Below are positions 8,765 to 16,543 of a stretch of 64,000 nucleotides of DNA, one piece after another. The notes below the pieces were generated by a model, which was not told the DNA's origin, made no database searches, and saw only the letters and a list, made by a program, of their open reading frames with translations. This stretch comes from Pseudalkalibacillus sp045920555 (GTDB lineage: Bacteria; Bacillota; Bacilli; Bacillales; Fictibacillaceae): positions 4,278,001-4,342,000 of the forward strand of contig NZ_CP174509.1 of the NCBI RefSeq assembly GCF_045920555.1. The letters are read 5' to 3'. The position numbers were made by a program, and so were the translations under genes. Positions within the stretch are counted from its first letter, which is position 1. Every line of letters starts with the position of its first letter.

Positions 8765-9406
8765 TCAATTGGAGAGGTTGTGTCGATTAGCGTAGATTGC
8801 TGCTTGTGTACGGTCTGAGACATCCAGTTTACTCAGGATGTTGCTGACGTGGGTTTTGACTGTTTTGATCCCAATAAATAACGTATCCCCGATTTCTTGA
8901 TTGGTTTTCCCTTCACCAATCAACGAAAGCACTTCAAGCTCTCTTTTCGTCAATTCATGGTGTGGGAAAGACTCCTTCGATCGAAACCTATTCATCATTT
9001 TCTGAGCGACCTTGGATTCGATCACTGATTCACCAGCATAAGCTTTCTTGATCGTTTCGGTAATTTCTTCAGCTGAAGCTGTTTTTAAAACATAGCTGAA
9101 TGCACCAGCTTCAATAGCAGGAAAGACTTGTTCGTCATCATAAAAACTTGTCAAAATGATGATTTTACAATTCGGGTGGATCTTTACTACTTCTTTCGTA
9201 GCCTCGATTCCGTTTCCATTTTCCATGATCAGATCCATCAGGACGATATCTGGTTCAAGTCCTTTTAGCTTTTTAACCGCTTCATTGCCACTTGATGCTT
9301 CACCGATGATTTCGAATGATGGATCTGTCATCAAATAAGAGCTTAAACCTCGTCTTACCATTTCGTGATCATCTACTAGAAAAAGTTTAATTTGAATGGC
9401 CAACAT
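8765..9406 (-). CDS. liaR: NarL-family response regulator LiaR
   Basis: This two-component response regulator senses cell-envelope stress through LiaS. The N-terminal receiver domain has acidic VDDHE, phospho-acceptor Asp58 (IVLMDLIM), the switch Thr (ILTS) and Lys (LKTA). The C-terminal LuxR-type helix-turn-helix spans about residues 148-210 (LTKRELEVLSLIGEG to VKTHVSNIL). The frame is open to 9424. The best ribosome site, AAAGGAG, lies 6 nt before the ATG at 9404-9406, so I place the start there. It overlaps the end of liaS by about 20 nt and is the last gene of liaFSR. Confidence 0.92.
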   Translation of the reverse strand: MLAIQIKLFLVDDHEMVRRGLSSYLMTDPSFEIIGEASSGNEAVKKLKGLEPDIVLMDLIMENGNGIEATKEVVKIHPNCKIIILTSFYDDEQVFPAIEAGAFSYVLKTASAEEITETIKKAYAGESVIESKVAQKMMNRFRSKESFPHHELTKRELEVLSLIGEGKTNQEIGDTLFIGIKTVKTHVSNILSKLDVSDRTQAAIYANRHNLSN

Positions 9407-10448
9407 ATTCATCTCCTTTACCAATTGGAACTCTTACGTCAATGGCAGTCCCTTGCCCCTTAGCTGTGGTAATTGAGAAAGTTCCGCCTATTTCATCACA
9501 ACGCTCCTGCATCGTTTTCAATCCGTAAGAAACCTTTTTCTTTTGCTTCAAATCGAAACCAACCCCGTTATCACGTAAATGTATACGGATATGCTTCTGA
9601 TTACTATCTAGTTTGATTGTTATTTTACTTGCTTGAGAGTGTCGCAGAGCATTCGCAAGGCCTTCTTGCATCAACCTGAATAAATGATCTTCGATTCCTC
9701 TTGATACATCCGGGATCTCATCGATTTCTGAATAGATTTCAATCCCTGACTTTTGCTGAAGTTCATTCACCAGTTCCCGGATTCCACTATGTAATTTTTC
9801 TCCTGAAAGGTCGATTGGCCTTAAATGAAGAAGCAACGCCCTCATCTCACCTTGGGCTTTGTTGGCCATTTCAACAACTTGTTCCAGCTGACTTTTTGCC
9901 CTATCGGGGTGGCATTTAAATAACTTCAATGCTGCTGATGACATCATATTCAAAGCAAACAACTGCTGACTGACAGCATCATGTAAATCCCGCGCCAGTC
10001 GTTGTCGCTCTTCAATCGTTGCAGCCGTGTGGGCTTTTTCAGCATACTCAGCCTTTTCATTAGCGAGCTTTTGTAAAGAGTAAACTTGTTTCTTGATCTT
10101 CTCAGATAGCTGATTGATATCTGCAGAAATGATCCCTACTTCATCATCCTCTCCATCACTTATCCGATAATCATAATTTCCGCGGGATAGTTTGGTGATA
10201 CCTACTGAAATCTCATTCAATCGATTAATCAGGTTTTGCCCTTTACGAAAACTGAAGTAGATCCCTAACATGAAAGAAAGGACAAAAACAGCAATTGAGA
10301 CCAAAAGGCTGACCACAATCCGATCAGCCGCTGGGTATAATATATAGAGGATCTGAAAAAGGAAGAAGATTAAGACGGTCGTATAGACAGAGTTTAATAG
10401 ATGTGTTCTATAAAAGAGTCTTCTGATTCCATTTTGGTTTTGGCTCAT
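9387..10448 (-). CDS. liaS: Sensor histidine kinase LiaS
   Basis: This 353-residue membrane kinase has two transmembrane helices near residues 20-38 and 44-66 with almost no extracellular loop, making it an intramembrane-sensing kinase. A HAMP-like segment follows. The HisKA_3 dimerisation helix carries His156 (RLARDLHDAVSQQ) and the HATPase domain ends with DNGVGFD and GLKTMQERC. In Bacillales LiaS is held inactive by LiaF and phosphorylates LiaR under envelope damage. It sits 14 nt after liaF and overlaps liaR. Confidence 0.92.
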   Translation of the reverse strand: MSQNQNGIRRLFYRTHLLNSVYTTVLIFFLFQILYILYPAADRIVVSLLVSIAVFVLSFMLGIYFSFRKGQNLINRLNEISVGITKLSRGNYDYRISDGEDDEVGIISADINQLSEKIKKQVYSLQKLANEKAEYAEKAHTAATIEERQRLARDLHDAVSQQLFALNMMSSAALKLFKCHPDRAKSQLEQVVEMANKAQGEMRALLLHLRPIDLSGEKLHSGIRELVNELQQKSGIEIYSEIDEIPDVSRGIEDHLFRLMQEGLANALRHSQASKITIKLDSNQKHIRIHLRDNGVGFDLKQKKKVSYGLKTMQERCDEIGGTFSITTAKGQGTAIDVRVPIGKGDEYVGHSN

Positions 10449-10461
10449 TACGATCGTCTCC

Positions 10462-11202
10462 CTAGACTCGGTTTATCTTTAAATCCAACACTTGGAACCT
10501 GAAGTCAAAAGTAATCTTCCTCGTTGCTTCGTCATAACCTTCTGTATTATACTTCGCTTCTTTCATCAGGCCGTCCTTTTTATAATTACCGATCTTGATA
10601 TCCCCTACCTTTGTGTTAGAGGTGACACAAAATTCGACATCCTCTGGAATCAAGATCTTTATATCACCAACCCAACCTGATAATTGAATGATCGTTTCTT
10701 TATCTGGTATGAAGGCTCTGGTATAATCAAAATCAAAATCAGCTACACCATTCCATTCATCCATATCTTGAACTTGCCAATTATCATCCTTCATGGAGAC
10801 ATCGGTGACGAAATTACTCTTCGAATGTTTCCTTTTCGCATTTACTGTTATTCTCGGCCCTCTTCCCCAGAGCATTCGGATTCCGATATACACCAGTAAT
10901 AAAGGCCATAGATTAATGATCTGTTCAAACCGGAATTCCATGAATCCTAAGCGATCGCTAACAAGCAATCCACCGATAACAGATAGAAACAAGCCCATAA
11001 ACCAGCTGCCACGACGCCCTTTTGATATAATTGCTTCGGATAACCATTTTAATCCTAGCAACAGTATGACAAATGGATATAAAAACAAAAATGCTTCATC
11101 AATATCCATTGAAATGATTCCCAAATTGACAAGCAGCAACATGACCCCTATTAACACGAAGATCACCGCTACTACAAATTGGCCTCCAGACCTCAGTTTC
11201 AT
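10462..11202 (-). CDS. liaF: Cell-envelope stress regulator LiaF
   Basis: This protein has N-terminal membrane helices followed by a cytoplasmic or surface beta-domain (DUF2154/LiaF-C). It is the negative partner of LiaS. Three or four hydrophobic segments occupy the first 120 residues. The C-terminal part, from GVADFDFDYTRAFIPDKETI to DFRFQVLDLKINRV, is the LiaF-like domain. The frame is open to a GTG at 11244, but AAAGGTG sits 9 nt before the ATG at 11200-11202, giving the usual MKLRSGGQ start. It is the first gene of liaFSR. No liaIH target operon is visible nearby. Confidence 0.88.
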   Translation of the reverse strand: MKLRSGGQFVVAVIFVLIGVMLLLVNLGIISMDIDEAFLFLYPFVILLLGLKWLSEAIISKGRRGSWFMGLFLSVIGGLLVSDRLGFMEFRFEQIINLWPLLLVYIGIRMLWGRGPRITVNAKRKHSKSNFVTDVSMKDDNWQVQDMDEWNGVADFDFDYTRAFIPDKETIIQLSGWVGDIKILIPEDVEFCVTSNTKVGDIKIGNYKKDGLMKEAKYNTEGYDEATRKITFDFRFQVLDLKINRV

Positions 11203-11348
11203 CCGACCACACACCTTTAGCATCATCTTTTTATGAAAGGTCACCTCTAAAAATTAGACATATGCAGGTTTTCCCTTCTTTTTCTACTGTTAATATAAGA
11301 ATACCTTGCATACAAGAAGGCTGGAACAATCCAGAGAATGTATCGACC

Positions 11349-11402
11349 TCCGCCTCAAGGCGGAGATTCAAAAAAAGATGGCCTTAAAAAGTGCCATCTT
11401 TG
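11349..11402 (-). terminator. Two hairpins ending the small membrane protein gene
   Basis: GATGGC and GCCATC extended by AAA/TTT (11371-11402) end in TTTTTTT on the minus strand and terminate the gene above. A second perfect hairpin, CTCCGCC-TCAA-GGCGGAG, lies at 11349-11366 without a T-run. Confidence 0.75.
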
Positions 11403-11427
11403 AACATCAATTTTTTAATTTGTTAAA

Positions 11428-11790
11428 TCAAGTAAAAAGAACAATCCAAAAAACAATGAATCCTAAGTTCAACCCGAGCCATGCCCAAAACCATACTCTT
11501 GAAACAGTGTTCCGGTCTTTATTTACATATAAAAACATACCTGGTGTGACAATCCAAATAACAAAAAGAAAGAGACCTAAGAAGAACTGGAAGATGGATG
11601 TAAAATTAAATTGATCAAAAGCAGTAATCAATAAGTATGTTGGGACAAACAGTATAAACGGTACAAAAACACTCCAGATCCAAGCCCTTGTTCGATACAT
11701 TTCAAAATACTTTCGATTGGTTTCCAAATATTTCTTTGTATCACTGCGTATGTCACTGAACGATACAGATACTTTACTTGATAACTCCAA
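11428..11790 (-). CDS. Small membrane protein, function unknown
   Basis: This is a 120-residue protein that I do not recognise. A charged N-terminal helix (about 1-35) is followed by three hydrophobic helices at about 37-57, 64-88 and 99-119. The start is TTG, 8 nt after AGGGGG. The gene has its own terminator and stands between liaF and ydjO. Nothing links it firmly to the LiaFSR system beyond adjacency. Confidence 0.65.
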   Translation of the reverse strand: MELSSKVSVSFSDIRSDTKKYLETNRKYFEMYRTRAWIWSVFVPFILFVPTYLLITAFDQFNFTSIFQFFLGLFLFVIWIVTPGMFLYVNKDRNTVSRVWFWAWLGLNLGFIVFWIVLFT

Positions 11791-11933
11791 TGAATTCGCC
11801 CCCTCACTTATAATAAATATGTTAGGAAAAGAACAACTAATAACCCTTTTACATCGTTATCTGGAACATAGGAACTATATTATTAGGCAAAATTGGGTAT
11901 AATAGAAGTACTAAGATAAAGAGGGTGGAAGCA

Positions 11934-12119
11934 ATGGCATTTTTCTCAAAGAATCAACAAGAACCAATCCCAGAAGTTGAAACAAAAGTTTGGAGTTGCA
12001 CGAGCCAGAATTGTTCTGGATGGATGAGAGAAGGGTTGACGTTTGATTCTGAACCAGCTTGTCCACTCTGTAATGCACCTATGGAACCGGAAGTGCGAAT
12101 ATTACCGGAACTATCATAA
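11934..12119 (+). CDS. ydjO: YdjO-family cold-inducible zinc-ribbon protein
   Basis: This 61-residue protein has two Cys pairs, WSCTSQNCSGW and PACPLCNAPM, arranged as a zinc ribbon. The pattern WxC-x4-C-x-GWxR with a second CPLC knuckle matches the YdjO family of Bacillaceae, reported as cold-inducible. Its molecular role is unknown. A GTG at 11925 is in frame but the GAGGGTGG ribosome site there serves the ATG at 11934. It is monocistronic with a terminator after it. Confidence 0.85.
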   Translation: MAFFSKNQQEPIPEVETKVWSCTSQNCSGWMREGLTFDSEPACPLCNAPMEPEVRILPELS

Positions 12120-12129
12120 TCTCATTTTC

Positions 12130-12175
12130 AGGAAGGACGATCTCTTATTATAGGATCAGCCTTCCTTTGTTTTTG
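12130..12175 (+). terminator. Terminator of ydjO
   Basis: AGGAAGG (12130-12136) pairs with CCTTCCT (12160-12166) and is followed by TTGTTTTTG. Confidence 0.75.
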
Positions 12176-12284
12176 ATCTTAGGGATAAAAAAAATTTTAA
12201 AAAATTGATGTATATATAATTTTAATCCGGTAAGAATGGTAGATACATAATGTTTTATTGAACAATATCCAAGGAGGAATAAAC

Positions 12285-12560
12285 GTGAACAAACGTGATT
12301 TAATCCAACAAGTTGCTGAACAAACCGGTTTATCCAAAAAACACTCTACAACAGCTGTCAATGCAGTTATTGATGCAATTACTCAAAGACTTACGAATGG
12401 TGAAAATGTACAATTGATCGGGTTTGGTAGTTTTGAAGTTCGGGAACGCCAAGCAAGAAAAGGACGCAATCCTCAAACTGGTCAAGTCATTCAAATTCCA
12501 GCTACTCGTACACCTGCCTTCAAGCCTGGTAAACAGCTGAAAGAAGCAGTAAGAGCATAG
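12285..12560 (+). CDS. hup: HU family DNA-binding protein
   Basis: This is a histone-like protein of 91 residues that bends and compacts DNA. It begins MNKRDLIQQVAEQTGLSKK and carries GENVQLIGFGSFEVRERQAR and the DNA-binding arm GRNPQTGQVIQIPATRTPAFKPGK, typical of HU. AAGGAGG lies 7 nt before the GTG at 12285, which gives the normal HU length. The in-frame ATG at 12258 would add nine residues and is less likely. It is monocistronic. Bacillaceae often carry a second HU gene elsewhere, so this may be a paralogue. Confidence 0.93.
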   Translation: MNKRDLIQQVAEQTGLSKKHSTTAVNAVIDAITQRLTNGENVQLIGFGSFEVRERQARKGRNPQTGQVIQIPATRTPAFKPGKQLKEAVRA

Positions 12561-12584
12561 CTTAATGTTTTTAAGAATCGCTGA

Positions 12585-12618
12585 AGGGACTACCAAATGG
12601 TAAGTCCCTTTACTTTTT
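12585..12618 (+). terminator. Terminator of the HU gene
   Basis: AAGGGACT (12585-12592) pairs with AGTCCCTT (12604-12611) and is followed by TACTTTTTC. Confidence 0.8.
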
Positions 12619-12620
12619 CT

Positions 12621-13421
12621 TCATCGCATTACACTTCCACCAGAAATTTTAACTGACTCCCCAATAATGTTCGGTGCAGCATCAGTGAGTAAGTACGCAA
12701 TCGTATTAGCTACTTCCTCTGGTTGAATCAATTTCCCTGAAGGATATTGATCTTCAATCCTTTTCAACTGGTCCTCGAAAGATATTCCGTTTCGTTGTGC
12801 CCTTTTTTTAATGGCTTTAATGCCCATTGGTGTATTCACATATCCTGGGCAAACCGCATTGACCCTTACTCCGTTTTCAATCGCTTCAAGCGCAAATGAA
12901 TGCGTGAAACCAATCAGGGCGAATTTAGAACCAGTATATGCTGTATTCCCATATGTTCCTCTCAACCCTGATAAAGAGGAGACATTGACGATAACCCCTC
13001 GTTGCTGTTGCTTCATACTTTGATAGACTAGTTTTGTCAACATCACAGCGGAGGTATAATTCAGATCCATGATGAATTCAAGCTCTTCTTTCGACGTTTC
13101 ATCAATGATCCCACCACCGCTAATTCCTGCACAGTTAACTAATGCATAGACAGATCCAAGCTTGTCCATTGCTTTTTTTACAAGGTTCTTTTGTTCTTCT
13201 TCACTTGTTAAATCGGCAGTATGTACATACACATTTTCAGCAGGGGTATATTCGACTATTTCTTGTTTCAGAAGCTCCAATTTCTTTTCGTCTCTTGCTG
13301 TGATAGTCACTTTACCACCCATTTTAACCACTGCTTTTGCTGTTTCGCTCCCAATCCCTCCGCTTGCACCAGTAACAATGACATGCCGGTTTTCAAGTGC
13401 ATCAATGGAAAAAACGTTCAT
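12621..13421 (-). CDS. Short-chain dehydrogenase/reductase
   Basis: This is a classical SDR of about 266 residues. TGASGGIG near residues 16-23 binds the cofactor, NCAGISGG is the NNAG-type motif, and Ser...YTGSK contains the catalytic Tyr and Lys. The C-terminal YLLTDAAPNIIGESVKISGG is common in FabG-like enzymes. The substrate is not evident. AAAGGAG lies 8 nt before the ATG at 13419-13421, preferred over the in-frame GTG at 13430. It is a single gene convergent with the HU gene. Confidence 0.88.
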   Translation of the reverse strand: MNVFSIDALENRHVIVTGASGGIGSETAKAVVKMGGKVTITARDEKKLELLKQEIVEYTPAENVYVHTADLTSEEEQKNLVKKAMDKLGSVYALVNCAGISGGGIIDETSKEELEFIMDLNYTSAVMLTKLVYQSMKQQQRGVIVNVSSLSGLRGTYGNTAYTGSKFALIGFTHSFALEAIENGVRVNAVCPGYVNTPMGIKAIKKRAQRNGISFEDQLKRIEDQYPSGKLIQPEEVANTIAYLLTDAAPNIIGESVKISGGSVMR

Positions 13422-13813
13422 CGCGACCACTCCTTTACCTTTTAAGAACTAAATATTTTTTCTTTTAATATAAAAATCGGATTGACTCATCAAAAAAAGA
13501 CAGACACCTCGTTTCGGAAAGTCTCGACGTTCGTTATGTGATTCATTTCGAATAACGATTTTCTGTTTGATATATACAGTTGGATTAGTTTTTATTTCGG
13601 AGAGAGTCTGCTTCTTGATAAGCCAATCCCTTTTAGGGTGTAATACTTCAATGTGACATTGCTGGTATTTATAACAATATAAATTTACCCTTAGTTAAAT
13701 CCAAATAAACCAATCTTTAGCCATTTTATTAGAAATGTTCATATTTCCTTAAATAAAGTTTACATTTCATTAAAAGGACATTTTTGAATTAAACTTAAAA
13801 GGTTATTTCTAAG
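13422..13813. other. Intergenic region, no gene seen
   Basis: This AT-rich stretch between the SDR start and the first small-RNA repeat has no ORF with a convincing ribosome site. I see no strong promoter or terminator apart from what the SDR gene must use near 13440-13490. The part from 13814 onward is annotated separately as a repeat and small RNA. Confidence 0.5.
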
Positions 13814-13931
13814 CAAAAAAAGGGTGCAAGCTACAAGAGCTTGCACCAAAAAGGTATGGGCGGTGTCAGAGTTTTAAGGGGATTGTCTACTTTAGTATAA
13901 CACGGTACTAAAGTGTTTGTTATTGGGAAAA
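13814..13931. repeat. ~118-bp direct repeat, copy 1
   Basis: This block matches 15446-15564. The 55-bp core from GGTATGGGCGG to AACACGGTA differs at only two positions, and the terminator hairpin differs at compensated or loop positions. A 12-13-nt spacer is unrelated, and TTATTGGGAAAA is identical again. Conservation of promoter, RNA and terminator with a diverged spacer points to a functional duplicated unit. Confidence 0.85.
13816..13887 (-). ncRNA. Candidate small RNA, copy 1
   Basis: A predicted RNA of about 72 nt on the minus strand. The -10 TATACT (13894-13899) has an extended TG upstream (GTGTTATACT). The RNA would start near 13887 with GTAGACAATCCCCTT, contain CACCGCCCATACC, and end in the hairpin GGTGCAAGCT/AGCTTGCACC followed by TTTTTTT. 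No ORF or ribosome site is present. The single-stranded C-rich stretches resemble the anti-Shine-Dalgarno motifs of RsaE/RoxS-type RNAs, but I do not recognise the sequence as one of them. It is nearly identical to copy 2 at 15449-15520. Confidence 0.6.
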
Positions 13932-13981
13932 CAAACGAAAATCACCCGAAAAAAACGTGGTTTCCCAATAAATATTTTCCC
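13921..13981 (-). promoter_or_regulatory. TTTCCCAATA / TTGGGAAAA box pair before small RNA 1
   Basis: On the minus strand TTTCCCAATA (complement of 13921-13930) ends 25 nt from the -10 hexamer, counted from the CCC core. The inverted partner TTGGGAAAAT is the complement of 13973-13982. The cores (GGG at 13925, CCC at 13979) are 54 bp apart. An extra TATTGGGAAA (complement of 13961-13970) lies 15 bp inside the distal box. Confidence 0.5.
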
Positions 13982-14058
13982 AACTTTCCTACCCACAAAA
14001 AACAGTGCAAACACTTCTTCTCTTGTAGTCATTTAGTATTAATGCGGACATTTCGATG

Positions 14059-15315
14059 TTAACTTGCTACTCTCTCTTTATTTTTCTGTCGCAGTTTTTT
14101 AATATCGGCCCGGATAAGGATGGATACGATCAGTGCCACTAAAAAAGCTGCTGCAAAAATATAAAGGGTCAATGTATAGCTTTGGGTAGTCTCACGTAGC
14201 CATGAAACAAGAATCGGTCCCACAAGACCAGCTGCAGCCCATGCAGTCAGGATATAACCGTGGATGGCTCCGAGTTGTTTCGTACCAAACAGGTCTCCGA
14301 TGTAAGCTGGTATGGAAGCAAAACCTCCGCCATAACAAGATAGGATGATAAAAATGGAAAGTTGGAATAACAGGGAAGCAGTAGTGATTGGTAACAGAAT
14401 GAACAAAACTATCTGGATACCAAAAAAAGCAGTATACACATTCGGTCTTCCAATGTAATCGGACAATGATGCCCAGCCAATACGACCTAATCCGTTGAAC
14501 AGCCCCATGATTCCGACCATCGTTGCCGCTGCTGCCGCACTTAAACCAGCTATTTCTTGGGCCATTGGTGAAGCGACCGAAATGATGGCAATTCCGCAAG
14601 TAACATTGATGAACAACATCAACCATAAGTACCAGAAACGCCTTGTTTTCGCTGCCTCATTGGCTGTAAGCTGCGAAAGATCCTGCGATTTATTATTTCT
14701 TTTTTCCATGTTCTCTTCATAACCCTTTGGTTTCCACCCTGCAGGTGGAGGTGCCAGGTAAGAAGATGACAGGAGCATGATAGCCAAATAGACAATTCCT
14801 AAAATATAGAACGTCCCAGCAATTCCGACTAGATTAATCAGGGAATTGATCACAGGGCTGGCAATTAAAGATGCAAAACCAAAGCCCATGATTGCAAGTC
14901 CTGTCGCAAGTCCTCTCCGGTCCGGAAACCATTTAACCAACGTAGATACAGGGGCGATATACCCTATTCCTAGTCCTATTCCTCCTAACACACCATATGT
15001 AACATATAGAAAGATCAGAGATTCAACATTGATGGCTAGACCGGAACCTAAAAGACCGATTCCAAAAAATAATGCTGCAATGATCCCTGATTTCCTTGGA
15101 CCATGCTTTTCAACAAAATGGCCCATAAAAGCAGCTGCAAGGCCTAAAAAGAGAATGGCAATACTGAATGTCCAAGAGACACCGCTTAAACTCCAGCCGT
15201 ATTCATTCATCAATGGCTTTGTAAAAACACTCCAAGAGTATACTGAACCGATAGATAAATGAATCCCGACTCCACAAGCAGCAATCAACCAACGATTTTT
15301 CACCTTATCCGACAC
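14059..15315 (-). CDS. OFA-family MFS transporter (oxalate/formate antiporter-like)
   Basis: This is a 12-helix major facilitator of about 418 residues. The start KNRWLIAACGVGIHLSIGSVYSW and the motif FVEKHGPRKSG place it in the OFA family, whose members move oxalate, formate, pyruvate or related monocarboxylates. The frame is open to 15330, but AGGAG lies 7 nt before the GTG at 15313-15315. It is a single gene between two copies of a small-RNA repeat and divergent from fdhD. A cre-like box at 15404-15418 overlaps its probable promoter, suggesting carbon catabolite repression. The substrate is inferred only. Confidence 0.85.
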   Translation of the reverse strand: MSDKVKNRWLIAACGVGIHLSIGSVYSWSVFTKPLMNEYGWSLSGVSWTFSIAILFLGLAAAFMGHFVEKHGPRKSGIIAALFFGIGLLGSGLAINVESLIFLYVTYGVLGGIGLGIGYIAPVSTLVKWFPDRRGLATGLAIMGFGFASLIASPVINSLINLVGIAGTFYILGIVYLAIMLLSSSYLAPPPAGWKPKGYEENMEKRNNKSQDLSQLTANEAAKTRRFWYLWLMLFINVTCGIAIISVASPMAQEIAGLSAAAAATMVGIMGLFNGLGRIGWASLSDYIGRPNVYTAFFGIQIVLFILLPITTASLLFQLSIFIILSCYGGGFASIPAYIGDLFGTKQLGAIHGYILTAWAAAGLVGPILVSWLRETTQSYTLTLYIFAAAFLVALIVSILIRADIKKLRQKNKERVAS

Positions 15316-15403
15316 GTTATCTCTCCTCACGTTATTTATTTGAGAAGCGAGTCTTGGTGTCTTTGCTTGTTGTCAAACTAAAGATGATTTTTTGAAATAA
15401 TAT

Positions 15404-15418
15404 CATGAAAGCGCATAC
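15404..15418. promoter_or_regulatory. Catabolite-responsive (cre) box upstream of the OFA transporter
   Basis: ATGAAAGCGCATACA fits the relaxed CcpA consensus WTGNAARCGNWWWCA at every position. It lies about 90 nt before the transporter start, between minus-strand TTGTTT (-35-like) and TATTAT (-10-like), where CcpA binding would block transcription. Confidence 0.55.
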
Positions 15419-15445
15419 ACAAACAAACAATACGATTGATTAATA

Positions 15446-15564
15446 CAAAAAAAGAGTGCAAGCAACAAGTGCTTGCACCAAAAAAGGTATGGGCGGTGTC
15501 AGAGTATTAAGGGGATTGTCTACTTCAGTATAACACGGTATCCATGTCTTAGTTATTGGGAAAA
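15446..15564. repeat. ~119-bp direct repeat, copy 2
   Basis: This is the second copy of the unit described at 13814-13931, in the same orientation, on the other side of the OFA transporter gene. It has one extra A in the run between hairpin and core. The remaining gap up to fdhD (15565-15718) holds the distal box of the promoter pair and the fdhD control region. Confidence 0.85.
15449..15520 (-). ncRNA. Candidate small RNA, copy 2
   Basis: This paralogue of the RNA at 13816-13887 is predicted from the -10 TATACT at 15527-15532 to the terminator hairpin at 15453-15478 (GTGCAAGCA/TGCTTGCAC, then TTTTTTT on the minus strand). It keeps AATCCCCTTAATACTC and CACCGCCCATACC. It lies upstream of, and in the same direction as, the OFA transporter gene, so it could be an independent sRNA or a terminated leader. 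A separate promoter with a cre box lies between its terminator and the transporter. Confidence 0.6.
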
Positions 15565-15616
15565 TTCAACTTTTTATCCTTTAAAAATTGATAGGATATT
15601 AGAATAATTTTCCCAA
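15555..15616 (-). promoter_or_regulatory. TTTCCCAATA / TTGGGAAAA box pair before small RNA 2
   Basis: TTTCCCAATA is the complement of 15555-15564, with its CCC core 25 nt from the -10 hexamer. The inverted TTGGGAAAAT is the complement of 15607-15616. GGG at 15558 and CCC at 15612 are 54 bp apart, the same spacing as at 7012/7066 and 13925/13979. Confidence 0.5.
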
Positions 15617-15718
15617 TGTAATCATTTTCCGTATCCACCTTAAGCACTTAACAACATGAAACCTGAAAATGAGATATAATGAGTGAAAGTTAATTTGAAG
15701 TTCGGAATGAGGGATACG

Positions 15719-16510
15719 ATGGAAGAGTTCATCAAAACGAAAAGAAAAATTATATCCTACTTGGATGGGAAAGTATCAGAAACAGAGGATATAATTGTCA
15801 CTGAGTTTCCTCTCACCATTATGCTGAATGGCAATGAGTTTGCTACAATGGTATGTACACCAACACACATCGAGGAAATGGTAATCGGCTTTCTCGCATC
15901 AGAAGGGATAATCCGGTTTTTTAAACGGGACATTTCTTCGATTTCCATAGATAAAGATAAAGGGTTTGCTTATATCGAAACTGTAACGAAAATTACGTCT
16001 TCTATTCATGACCATACAAAACGATTTATAGGATCATGTTGCGGAAAAAGCCGACAATCTTTTTATTTTCAGAACGATGTGAAAACGGCTAAATCATCCA
16101 TGTCGAAAGTCCAGATCACGTATGAACAATGCATTAAGCTGATGAGTGACTTGCAATCTTCAAGTGGTACGTTTAGAGAAACTGGCGGCGTTCATAATGC
16201 CGCGCTCTGTACTCCTGATGCCATTATCGTTTCCCGTACCGATATCGGGCGGCATAATGCACTTGATAAACTTTATGGACATTGCTTGATGAACAACATC
16301 AAAGTTCAGGATAAGATCCTTGTTTTCAGCGGTCGAATTTCTTCGGAAATTCTTTTGAAAGCTTCGAAAATCGGAGTTGGCATATTGCTTTCAAAATCTG
16401 CACCGACTGAACTGGCCCTTCAAGCTGCTGAAGACTTGAATATTACAACCGCAGGCTTTATTCGCGGAAATAAGATGAATATTTACACACACGCAGAACG
16501 TATTGTATGA
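15719..16510 (+). CDS. fdhD: Formate dehydrogenase accessory sulfurtransferase FdhD
   Basis: FdhD transfers sulfur from a cysteine desulfurase to the molybdenum cofactor so that formate dehydrogenase becomes active. The sequence has the family core: EFPLTIMLNGNEF, HIEEMVIGFLASEGII, a Cys pair in GSCCGKSR, ETGGVHNAAL, RTDIGRHNALDKL and SGRISSEILLKA. The frame is open to 15683, but GAGGGA lies just before the ATG at 15719, giving a normal 263 residues. moaA follows after 33 nt. No formate dehydrogenase gene is in the window. Confidence 0.93.
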   Translation: MEEFIKTKRKIISYLDGKVSETEDIIVTEFPLTIMLNGNEFATMVCTPTHIEEMVIGFLASEGIIRFFKRDISSISIDKDKGFAYIETVTKITSSIHDHTKRFIGSCCGKSRQSFYFQNDVKTAKSSMSKVQITYEQCIKLMSDLQSSSGTFRETGGVHNAALCTPDAIIVSRTDIGRHNALDKLYGHCLMNNIKVQDKILVFSGRISSEILLKASKIGVGILLSKSAPTELALQAAEDLNITTAGFIRGNKMNIYTHAERIV

Positions 16511-16543
16511 TTACTAACCTTTCAAGGAGGTGGCCGATCGGTT

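Noticed and set aside
10793..11236. 147-residue plus-strand open frame opposite liaF
   Set aside because: It is fully antisense to liaF, lacks a ribosome site and has low-complexity, Pro/Ser/Arg-rich composition typical of a shadow frame.
14192..14626. 144-residue frame within the OFA transporter gene
   Set aside because: It is out-of-frame with the transporter on the same strand. Its Trp/His/Cys/Arg-rich composition is a frame-shift artefact.
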